A stretch of 51,540 bases of DNA. It comes from Neocallimastix lanati (nom. inval.) (Eukaryota > Neocallimastigomycota > Neocallimastigomycetes > Neocallimastigales > Neocallimastigaceae). Both the position numbers and the translations under genes were made by a program. Each line of letters begins with the position of its first letter. Positions within the stretch are counted from its first letter, which is position 1. The DNA is taken from the NCBI GenBank assembly GCA_016946835.1, contig JACVTC010000304.1, forward strand, positions 1 to 51,540, given 5' to 3'. A model generated the notes under the pieces. The model was not told the origin of the DNA and did no database searches. It saw only the letters and a list, made by a program, of their open reading frames with translations. Of the stretch, positions 22,602-31,578 are shown piece after piece.

Positions 22602-23168
22602 AGTTTTTTATACTCAATATAAAAATATAATTTTTACCTATAAAAAAGATAATAATATTTCTTGTTATTATTTTAAATCGTACCTAGAGTAAATATTTTA
22701 TCATTTTAAAAATCAACTATGAATTATTATATTTAAATAGATATATAATTTATTATTATTTTTTTTTTTTTTTTATGTTGAATTTTTATTTTTGATTTTT
22801 TTTTTATTTCATTATTAAATTTGACAAGGCTATTTTTATTTTTTTAAGTACTACAAATATTTTAGAAAAATTTTTATAATATTTTTTTTTCTAAAATGAA
22901 TTTTAAAAAATTTAAAAATTTGTTAAAATCTAAATCAAATTTATAACTAAATTTTGGAGAAAAAAAATTAGGAAATATTCTTTTTAAAAACTTTAAATAG
23001 ATATAACAAATAAATAATAGAAAGTAAATTAATAAATTAAATATATAAATAAATAAATAAATAAATAAATAAAAATAAATAAATAAATAAATAAATAAAA
23101 ATAAATAAAATAAATAAATAAATTAATTTAAATAGATTAAAGATTAATAATTAAAAAATTAATATAAT
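22602..23168. other. Divergent AT-rich region with homopolymers
   Basis: Lies between the broken unknown gene (minus) and the TFIIS-like gene (plus). It holds a T run at about 22756-22773 and an AAAT repeat listed separately. Both flanking promoters should be here. No gene seen. Confidence 0.55.
23038..23126. repeat. (AAAT)n microsatellite
   Basis: About twenty AAAT/AATA units with a few extra A residues end about 40 bases upstream of the TFIIS-like start codon. Confidence 0.9.
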
Positions 23169-23420
23169 ATGGATAATATTTCGATGAAAGCATTGGATAA
23201 ATTTTTTAAAGAATCGTCCTTATTTAGTGAAGATAGATTAAGAGAGAAAAATAAATTACCGGTATTAGATGATGAAAAAAAGGAAATAAAAAAAAATTCT
23301 ATATGTTGTAAAAGATGTAATAATAATAAATATATTGAGTTGAGACGTTTACAAATTCGTAGATGTGATGAAGAAGCCACTATAGTATATTATTGTTCAA
23401 ACTGTAAAAGAGTTATTTAA
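23169..23420 (+). CDS. Minimal TFIIS/RPB9-like zinc ribbon protein
   Basis: 83 residues, complete. The C-terminal half is a zinc ribbon with Cys47, Cys50, Cys76 and Cys79. Between the pairs lies QIRRCDEEATIVYYC, which keeps the layout of the TFIIS hairpin (Gln, Arg, then an acidic Asp-Glu pair at 67-68). In TFIIS that acidic pair reaches the polymerase active site and stimulates RNA cleavage during backtracking. The N-terminal 40 residues are helical and charged and too short for the TFIIS central domain, so polymerase binding must occur differently, or the protein is an RPB9-type subunit. It fits the polymerase genes around it. No frame damage. Confidence 0.8.
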   Translation: MDNISMKALDKFFKESSLFSEDRLREKNKLPVLDDEKKEIKKNSICCKRCNNNKYIELRRLQIRRCDEEATIVYYCSNCKRVI

Positions 23421-24007
23421 AACTTTATTTAATTTATAATTTTTTAATAATATTTAGATTTAAATTATTTATTAATTTTAAATATTTAATAAATATTATT
23501 TAAATATAATTCATTATATATATGTCTAATAAAAATATGGAATTTTATGTTCAATTTAACTTTTATAAAATATTAAAATTATAATTTTGGTTTAAAAAAA
23601 AAATATGAATAATTTTAATTTTTACATAAATTATTTTTTTTTTTATTGAAATTATTATCCAATATTATAATATTACTAATTAATTATAAATATTCTTTTA
23701 TATGAAATGAAATGAATTTAATATAAGAAATTATGTATATTATAATATTAATTTGTAAATATTTAAATTTTTTTTTTAAAAATAATAAAATATAATAATA
23801 AAATTAATAGTTTATAGTGATTAGGGGCTTATACAAAAAAAAGAAAAAAAATTTGTCATAAATAATATATTTTAACCATTTCCTAATTTGTTTAAAATGA
23901 AAAATTAAATTATAAATTTAATAGTAAATTACTCATTAACGTATATAAATTTTATTGAAATTTTTTAAATACAATAATTAATGTATTAAAAAGTATTAAA
24001 ATTTAAA
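23421..24007. other. AT-rich spacer
   Basis: Downstream of the TFIIS-like gene and upstream of the next plus-strand gene. It has homopolymers and a short GC-containing patch TTAGGGGCTTATAC near 23821. No gene or tRNA could be recognised. Confidence 0.5.
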
Positions 24008-24859
24008 ATGCAAAAAAAGAATTTTAAAAGTTCGGAACAACTTGTCAAGTCGATAAACTCTTCTAATAAATCTAGTACTTCAAGAATGGATTATTATAAT
24101 CGTATCTTATCATCATCATGCAGTACAGATATGATATTTCAAAGAATGATATCTACTATAAATTTTAAGGAAGTTGTACCTTTACCTAAAAATAATAGTA
24201 TGTTTCGATTTGTTATCAAATGTTTCAATAATACCAATAATGTAATTTTAGGACCTTTAAAAATTAGTTCTGGTATTACGTTAACGGATTTACCCTCTTT
24301 ATCTATTCCAATGTCTCATTACCATCTTAATAAAAACAATTTTGTACAAGATAATTTTATTCATCGAATTTCCGAAAACGAAACTGAACCAATGAAAAAA
24401 TTTATTGAACGACTTCGATTTATCGATTCTCGTATGCAAATGCTAATTTCGGATTATATTAGACATATCGACGAATCTTCTCCTATTTATTACATGTTAA
24501 AAAAGAATAATGTAAAATTTAATCAAAATTGGATCTTTACTGGTATTATAAATAAAGGAAATAATAATACCGAATATATTAATATTCGCTACTTTAAAGA
24601 TTCATTTAAAGGCAAAAAAAAGATTGGTACTAATGTTTATTGTGGAGATGATTATTTGGATGAGATGGCAGATCTTCTTTCTAGAGACACGTTTTGTTAT
24701 ATTAATGGAAATATTTATCCATTGATAAAAGTAAATTATATTATTATTAATGAACGTATTGTTAATAATATACCAATGGTCAATTTTACATGTAAAGCTT
24801 ACTTTGTAGATATAAACTTTATACCAAATTCAATTCATTGTAGTACTAAAAGATTATAA
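24008..24859 (+). CDS. Unrecognised 283-residue protein, possible single-stranded DNA-binding protein
   Basis: Complete frame starting MQKKNFKSSEQLVKSINSSN. A Ser/Asn-rich lead is followed by a compact domain: VVPLPKNNSMFRFVIKC, GPLKISSGITL, SHYHLNKNNF, a helix MKKFIERLRFIDSRMQMLIS, and a C-terminal strand-rich part ending VNFTCKAYFVDINF. The order (strands, a helix with FIERLRFID, then strands with a KVNYIIINERI repeat) resembles the general plan of the OB-like single-stranded DNA-binding proteins of large DNA viruses, but I saw no diagnostic motif. A replication gene set without an SSB would be odd, which makes this the best candidate. It is intact. Confidence 0.55.
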   Translation: MQKKNFKSSEQLVKSINSSNKSSTSRMDYYNRILSSSCSTDMIFQRMISTINFKEVVPLPKNNSMFRFVIKCFNNTNNVILGPLKISSGITLTDLPSLSIPMSHYHLNKNNFVQDNFIHRISENETEPMKKFIERLRFIDSRMQMLISDYIRHIDESSPIYYMLKKNNVKFNQNWIFTGIINKGNNNTEYINIRYFKDSFKGKKKIGTNVYCGDDYLDEMADLLSRDTFCYINGNIYPLIKVNYIIINERIVNNIPMVNFTCKAYFVDINFIPNSIHCSTKRL

Positions 24860-24862
24860 ATA

Positions 24863-24893
<31 letters not shown>

Positions 24894-25552
24894 GTTTATA
24901 GTAAAAATCTGACAATTTTAATGTTGTAATTTCATTTAAATATACTTTAGTAATAACATAATTAAAATTATTAATAATAATAATTTATATTTATATAATA
25001 ATATTAATGTAGTATAACCATAAAATATAATATAATATAATAAAATAAAATATAATATAATATAATTATTTAATAAAATAATATTATATATATATTTATA
25101 TATAAAATTATATTAAAACATGTAATGAATAACGATATATAATAATAATTACATTAAATATATTTGGATATTAATTTTTTTAAAAAAATATATATATATA
25201 TATTTTTCAATGTACAGATAAATATATTTAATTTTTTTTTATTTATTTAAAAAAAAAAAAAAAGTAAAAAGGAATATAAAATTATCAATTAATTTTTATT
25301 TTTAAAAAAATACTATATATTATATAAAATATTTACATTTAATTTTTCAAATATAATAATAATCTCTTATATAATTAATATTTAATATTTAATTTTAATA
25401 TACTATTTATTCATATACCTATATATAAAATTTTAATTTAAAATATTTTTTTATTTTTGCAATTATTTAAATATATTATTATTTTAATTTATATAAAATT
25501 TATTTACAATATATATATTAACTATACTAAAAATAATTAAAGGTTTATTCAT
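24860..25552. other. AT-rich gap between convergent genes
   Basis: No gene seen. Tandem TATAATATAA-type runs (about 25025-25065) and TATATA stretches dominate. Both flanking genes end here. Confidence 0.6.
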
Positions 25553-26929
25553 TTATAAAATAATAATAAGATCATAATCAAATAAATATTTTTCCCATAA
25601 TTCTATCATTTCATTTCTACTATCTTTAATTTTTTCTGAAAATTTTGATAATAATTCATACAACAAAAAAGCTTGATGTGGTCTTTCTTTACAATATTTA
25701 GGAATATCGTTTTGAGTGACAACGCTTAAAATATGTTTTTTAATTTCTTTATATTTATCTTTATTGTTTTCTTCTTTATAAAAATTTTCCATATCTTTTT
25801 CAGAAATTACTTTATAGTTTGGAATACGAATAGATGACAATTTTTTTTCCATATCGTCATAACATATTGAGTAGATGAGCTTTTCCAAAAGTTCTTCCTT
25901 TATATAAAAAGTTTCAATATTACAACCACGATTAATTTCACGATAATTAATAGAATCCGAATCTGAAGTAGAACATTCTGAAGTAGAGCATTCTGAAGTA
26001 GAACATTTTGATGATGAACATTTTGAAGTAGTACATTTTGAAGTAGTACATTTTGAAGTAGTACATTTTGAAGTAGTACATTTTGAAGTAGAACATTCTG
26101 AAGTAGAACATTTTGAAGTAGAACATTCTGAAGTAGAACATTTTGAAGTAGAACCATTTGAAGTAGAAGGTTCTTCTTCTTTAAAATTAAAATTTAAATT
26201 TTTTTTCAAGTCACAATATCTTAAAGTTAAATCATTACATAATATATAGACATATTTATAACGATCTTTTTTTCGATTTCGTTCTACAATTCTATAATGA
26301 TCATCCATTTGTTTTGAAATATCCTCTGAATTAGGCTCATCATTTACCAACCTCCATTCTCGAAAATTAAAATTTGCATAAATAATATTAGTACTAAAAT
26401 CCTTCTCTGACTTTTTTTTATTACTAGCATAAGATGAAGTTGTAATAGTTGAAAAATATGATATATAAACGAAATTATCGATTTTTTTCCAATAAGGATA
26501 AAATAATTTAGTGATATTGAATAAATTTTGACGTAGAGCATATCTTAATATAAACAATTTTTCAGTATGAGAATATTTAATAATTTGATTATATGCTTCT
26601 CTGGTCATATTAGCATTTTGTAATTTATTGTTTAAAGACACTATTTCTTCGCTTTTAATATCAACCTTTGCGTGAATAAAGTAGGATAACTGTTCGTTCA
26701 TTCGCCTACTTCTATTATTATTATAAAATGGAAGATTTTGGCGAAGTAATTTTCCAAAATAAGCATTCCTATAATTTAAACGATAATTGGATATAATTTT
26801 ACGATAAATCATTCCGTCAGAATATCTTAAAATACCACCAGCTATCACAATATTATTACTATTTATATATTCTATTAATTTTGGTAATACGAATAGATTA
26901 ATGACAGGAATTCTATCCATAAGATCCAT
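25553..26929 (-). CDS. Probable C-terminal continuation of the D6/D11-type helicase
   Basis: 458 residues, beginning MDLMDRIPVINLFVLPKL. It starts five bases after the stop of the preceding helicase piece, and its frame is open further upstream, so it is more likely the C-terminus of the same gene behind a frameshift near 26935 than a separate gene. It contains NNIVIAGGILRYSDGMIYRKI, an Arg/Asn-rich region, and about 13 tandem STSKC/STSEC pentapeptides encoded at 25964-26168. The C-terminal 130 residues are helical and charged. No catalytic motif is visible. Large D6-type helicases of asfarvirus relatives have long C-terminal regions without known function, consistent with this reading. Confidence 0.6.
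   Translation of the reverse strand: MDLMDRIPVINLFVLPKLIEYINSNNIVIAGGILRYSDGMIYRKIISNYRLNYRNAYFGKLLRQNLPFYNNNRSRRMNEQLSYFIHAKVDIKSEEIVSLNNKLQNANMTREAYNQIIKYSHTEKLFILRYALRQNLFNITKLFYPYWKKIDNFVYISYFSTITTSSYASNKKKSEKDFSTNIIYANFNFREWRLVNDEPNSEDISKQMDDHYRIVERNRKKDRYKYVYILCNDLTLRYCDLKKNLNFNFKEEEPSTSNGSTSKCSTSECSTSKCSTSECSTSKCTTSKCTTSKCTTSKCTTSKCSSSKCSTSECSTSECSTSDSDSINYREINRGCNIETFYIKEELLEKLIYSICYDDMEKKLSSIRIPNYKVISEKDMENFYKEENNKDKYKEIKKHILSVVTQNDIPKYCKERPHQAFLLYELLSKFSEKIKDSRNEMIELWEKYLFDYDLIIIL
25964..26168 (-). repeat. 15-bp tandem repeat encoding STSKC/STSEC
   Basis: About 13 units of GAAGTAGAACATTCT and close variants (plus-strand reading). All units keep the frame and give a Ser/Thr/Cys-rich stretch. 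Variation is mostly C/T at the eleventh or later base and A/T swaps. The Cys every fifth residue is unusual for an intracellular helicase. Confidence 0.9.
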
Positions 26930-26933
26930 AATT

Positions 26934-29215
26934 CTAATACAATTGTTTCTCTGAAAAGAATGATCTTAACTTTTTATTTATTTCGATCATACATAATGGT
27001 AAAAGTTTATCTAAGTATACTGAAGAATAATGTAAATATGGAACGATACTTGTATTGCCAATTATCTCATTTCCATTAATATCTTTGAATGTAGAAGTCT
27101 CTCCATGAATATTAGCATCTATAGCTATACTAGTATTGGTCATTGCTCTACTTTCACTCAGGCTTGATTCAATATCAAAAGGTTTATTCTGTTCTTTAGT
27201 AGAGAGACCGTTAGTGTTTTGAGAATCATTTAAGTTAAAAGGAGCATGAATCAAAAATTCTATAGAAGCATTTTTTAATGCTTGATTAAATTTTAACGCA
27301 TCTTTATATTTATTTTCACATAAAATATACTTGCGATAGTCCACACTATACTGATATGAATCGGAACACTCTACTTCGTCATCACATGCCATGTACAAAT
27401 AAACATTGACGAATCGTTGATTTTCAGGAAGAGAATCATGTGAACCGACAGCGTCGAATACGGCCAATAATTTGATTTATTTTCTCATAATTCCAATGCG
27501 GTGTTAATATGTGTAATTGTCGGACATTCATAATATCAACACTTTCCGATACTATGTCACTTCCTAGAAGAACCTTTATCTTTGATCCATTTTGATTACT
27601 TGAATCATTAAACATATCTAAACGTTCCATCATATTTGGACAGAGCTTTTTATCTCCAGTAATAAATGTAAAATTCCAAAATTTATCCTCTCTTTCTTTT
27701 CGAATTTCCTTTAGTTCAGCGAATTCGTTATCATCATCAACATCACCATCATGAAAAGAAGAAAAATGATGAGGAAGAAAACGATCGATCCCTTTGCCTT
27801 TCCTATCCACTTTACTTTCTAAATTGGAAAAATTTGATGTCTCATCATTATGACGGCTATTAGAAGATATTTTATTATATACTATAATGATAGCCCATAG
27901 CACAAAGTATCGCGGAAAAGTAATAAATACCAACTTGCTCAATGATACTGCAATAGATAAATACAGGTCCGTCTGGATTTTCCTTTTTATTTATTTCGTT
28001 AAGACAATGATACAATTTACAACAATAATTTTTAATATCCTTGGATTGTTGCATTATAATATCTTGTAAAAGAGGGTTACTATGAATAATCTTATCATTA
28101 CTAAATTGGTATTCTGATAATTCCGATTTAACTTTGGATTTTGATCTTTTCTTTGCATCATTCGATTTACCTTTTGCTTTTGATCCTTTATTAGTATCAT
28201 TCGATTTACCTTTTGCTTTTGATCCTTTATTAGTATCTTGTGTTAAATTATCATCAATTTGTAAATGAAGAACACCAAGTGTTGCTTTCACATAATTGAT
28301 TCCCATATTATTCTTCTCTTGAGGTTCCTTTAGGATATTTCGATAATTTTGAAGTTGAACTCCTTGCATAGGTACTTTTACTATTTTGTAACGTTCAATA
28401 CCTGATATATATGAACCCATATAATTCACGGTCGTGTTTGGTGGATTTAATCCATAATAAGACAGGTGACCAAGCATTTCTTCTTTCAGTTTTTCAGGGG
28501 TTAAAAATGAAGTGGAATTCAAATTTGGTTTAATTAATTTAACCAGATCTGTTATTTCATTTGCATTATCAAAAATCGGAGTTGCAGACATAAATATAAT
28601 TCGACCTTTATTAATATGATTTAAAAGTGAACTTAAATTGTTATAGATAAACTTTTTTTTGGTAGGGTTACGAAAATGATGAACTTCATCAATAATAATT
28701 AATCTTTCATCATAAAAAGAAAAAGAATTAGATGTTGTCTGTTGGTGATCACTTTTGTTGTCATTACCATCGGTGTCAGTGTTACTATCATTAATGTTTT
28801 GGATATCGTTACAGAAAGTTATATAAGTGCGAAATTCAATATACTTTTTGATAAATTCTTTATAATCTTTAACGTTCGGTAAGTGTGGATAATATTCAAA
28901 AGTATAATCATACCAAGTCTTTACACGTTTGGTAAATTCCGTAATAGCTTCCTTACCTTTTACAAGAATAATACAAGGTTTCTTATAAACATTTATGAAT
29001 TTTAATGCAATCCATAATGCGGTGAATGATTTCCCGGTTCCTGGTGAATGATAAATTAGAAATCGGTTGACCACTTCATTTTCCGGTGACATATACCTTA
29101 CGGGTAATATTTGGTATCTTTTCATATGTACATTTTCTTCTATCAACGGATTATTCGTATAAATCTCCGTAAATTCTCTTAAACTATGTAAGTTATTAAT
29201 ATCCGGATATGTCAT
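26934..29215 (-). pseudogene. Poxvirus D6/D11-type SF2 helicase, frameshifted
   Basis: The first frame (27875-29215) carries Walker A HSPGTGKS (56-63), motif II DEVHH (176-180) and motif III SATPIF (210-215). After a shift near 27880 the next frame (27436-27942) has GSDIVSESVDIMNVRQLH and IIGRIRRCRF, motifs V and VI with the arginine fingers. After another shift near 27445 a third frame (26934-27467) has SVDYRKYILCENKYKDAL, a region that follows motif VI in D6-type transcription helicases. In poxviruses such helicases act in early promoter recognition or transcription termination, so the protein is probably a transcription factor of the virus-like element. Linker inserts (NDNKSDHQQT, and the GSKAKGKSN repeat) break up the core. 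Start ATG is at 29215. Confidence 0.87.
28145..28240 (-). repeat. 39-bp tandem repeat in the helicase gene
   Basis: Two near-perfect copies and a degraded third encode DTNKGSKAKGKSN, a basic linker between helicase lobes. The two better copies are identical over most of their length, pointing to recent duplication. Confidence 0.85.
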
Positions 29216-30046
29216 TTATAGTTCTATCTATCCTCAATACAAATTTATTTAACTCTATTATTTTTGTAAATAAATTAAAGAGAAAAAAAAAATAAAACAA
29301 AAAGGAAAAATTAATATATATTTATATAATGTAAAATAAATATAATTAATAATAAAGTAATTAAACTACTTAACAAATTAAATTAAATAATTGTAAAATA
29401 ATAATTTATTTACTACATCAATAATACTTTATTCAAAATTAAAATTATACTAATTTTTATGTAATATATCAAAAAATGTATTACTCTTTTAACTTTTATA
29501 TTTTTTTTTTTTTAATAAATTTATAAAATATAAACCTTAATATTTGTTTATAAATGTATTAAATATTATACTTTTTAAATCATTTTATAAATATATTTTC
29601 AATGTACTAATAATATATTTAATTTATTAAAATTTTTTCTTTTAATTTTATTGGTATATGAATGAATAATATATGCTATTGAAAATTGATAAATTATTAC
29701 AATATCTGTCCAACTATAAAAAAATATATATATATAATATAAATTTACTAATATTTAAAATTCAACTATCCCAAAAAATAAATTAAAAGGTATAAAATTT
29801 TAAATTTTAGATCAAGATTAAATTTTAAAAATTTTATTTTTTTTAGATCTACTTTAAACTTTAAAAATTTTATTTAATTTATATGAGAAAACTCTTTCAA
29901 ATGATAAATGTCATTTATAAAAGAAGTTAAATAAATACTTTTAGAATTACTTACATTATTATTTTTATAAATTTAATATAATTTAATTTTAAATTTTATT
30001 TTTTACTTTTAATAAGGTTTATATTATTCTATTTAAATTTGTAATA
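29216..30046. other. Divergent AT-rich region
   Basis: Promoter region for the helicase (minus) and the CCCH protein (plus). TTAAATAAATTT lies about 30 bases before the helicase ATG and CTATTTAAATTT about 10 bases before the other ATG. A repeated TTTAAATTTTAGATCA/TAGATCTAC-like pair occurs near 29800-29860. No gene seen. Confidence 0.5.
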
Positions 30047-30919
30047 ATGGAAAATTTAACAAATTATTACAACGAAGTGATCGAAATATTATGTAGTAAA
30101 TCTGTCCAAGTCTTCAATAATAATTATAACCTTAATATAAATAAAGATAATATTTTAAATAATTTAACTAAGGAAGATGATATCCAATCATCAATTCACG
30201 AAATGGCCAAACTTAGTTTGAATAATACTTGTATTGGATTAAAAAGAAATAAAACCACTTGTAATAATAAAGTAATTCCGGGACATATGTATTGTGGAGT
30301 TCATGTTCGTTCAGAAGGGAAACTACCATTAAATCAATATATCAGTAATGTTGCTACCACTCTTAAATATGGACATCCGGCAGTTGTTGTTTCCCTAGGT
30401 AATAATTGGATATTTCAAAAGGACAGTCAAAACAACGATATAAGAAAAAATGAACCTAAGTCTACTAAATGGCCATTAAGTGTTGATATGGTTGACAAAT
30501 CATTACATTCTTATATTTTATTTTTCGATGAATTTAAAAGTTATTTTGGTGCTGGAATACTTGTTATTCAATATTGCTCCACCGAAAAAAATAAAAAGCA
30601 AAACAGTTATTTTATGGCAACTCATTATGTTGAAGTCAGTAGATATGGAGAAGAATTACAACCCGAGTATTACATTAAAATGACGTTCAAGTCTATTGCT
30701 TTGATTAAGGAAAAACCTATTTTTAGTAAAATCAAGGAATTTCTCTCTGAATACGGAATTCCATATGATATTAATGAAATTAACAAACGCAATAGTGATA
30801 TTATTGAAAATAATCCGGTAGTAATCTACAATAAAATAAATAAAATTATTAATGATCATTATAATACTTTTTACTATAATTCAAAATCTTATATAACTTT
30901 GAATATTAATTCTGAATAA
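30047..30919 (+). CDS. CCCH small zinc-site protein of unknown role
   Basis: 290 residues, complete. Cys62, Cys72, Cys83 and His86 form a compact CxxxxxxxxxC...YCxxH site (NTCIGLKRNKTTC, then MYCGVHV). This resembles a short Cys3-His motif that recurs in proteins of giant viruses, usually of unknown function. Downstream, FQKDSQNNDIRKNEPKSTKWP and a strand-rich middle (SYILFFDEFKSYFGAGILVIQY) precede a helical C-terminus. No enzyme motif. It is single-copy, intact, and separated from neighbours by AT-rich gaps on both sides. It may be a DNA- or RNA-binding factor, which is inference. Confidence 0.65.
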   Translation: MENLTNYYNEVIEILCSKSVQVFNNNYNLNINKDNILNNLTKEDDIQSSIHEMAKLSLNNTCIGLKRNKTTCNNKVIPGHMYCGVHVRSEGKLPLNQYISNVATTLKYGHPAVVVSLGNNWIFQKDSQNNDIRKNEPKSTKWPLSVDMVDKSLHSYILFFDEFKSYFGAGILVIQYCSTEKNKKQNSYFMATHYVEVSRYGEELQPEYYIKMTFKSIALIKEKPIFSKIKEFLSEYGIPYDINEINKRNSDIIENNPVVIYNKINKIINDHYNTFYYNSKSYITLNINSE

Positions 30920-31578
30920 TTTCTAAAAAAAAACATTTAAAGATTAAAATAAAATAAAAATTAAAATTATATACAAAATTGAAAAAAAAAAATATAATAA
31001 TAATAATAATAATTATATTCATGTATAAAACTATGAAAAATAAAATTAATAATTAAAAGCATGTATAAACGTGTAAATTCATTTGTAATTCTTTATGATA
31101 TTTTAATTTTATAAATAAAAAAAAAATTAAATTATAATAAATTTAAACTCTATTTAATAATTTTTAATTTTATTTAACATTTCAATAATTTTTATACTTA
31201 AATCATCATAATAATTATATTTATATTAATATTTAATATTTTAAAATTATGTAAATAGTAAATTAATTACTATAATTTATTTATTATTAAAAATAAAAAT
31301 AATTGTTTATTCCATTAATATATGTATATGATTTTTTTTAAAAAAAAAAAAAGTAAAAAGATGCTTAAAAAAATTAACTATTTCATAAATGTATATAATG
31401 TTTTTTTAAAAAAATATAAAAACAAATATACAGTAATAGTAATAAATTTTTTTTTATATTTAAAATATTTTTAAAACTTTAAACTACACCTTTTTTGATA
31501 TCAGCAAAATATTTTATATTATATCCTATTTTTATATCTGTAATATCATATTGACGGTCTCTATATATTATATTTAGT
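30920..31578. other. AT-rich gap between convergent genes
   Basis: No gene seen. Contains an ATAATA run around 30991-31014 and A/T homopolymers. Confidence 0.6.

Noticed and set aside
23818-23840. GC-containing patch as a possible tRNA
   Set aside because: No cloverleaf pairing or conserved T-loop could be found.
25900-26157. Hydrophobic or Met/Phe/Tyr-rich reading frames over the pentapeptide repeat
   Set aside because: These are alternative frames of the 15-bp repeat and have no independent support.
25964-26168. CRISPR-like repeat array
   Set aside because: Units are 15 bases, contiguous without spacers, and in frame within a protein.
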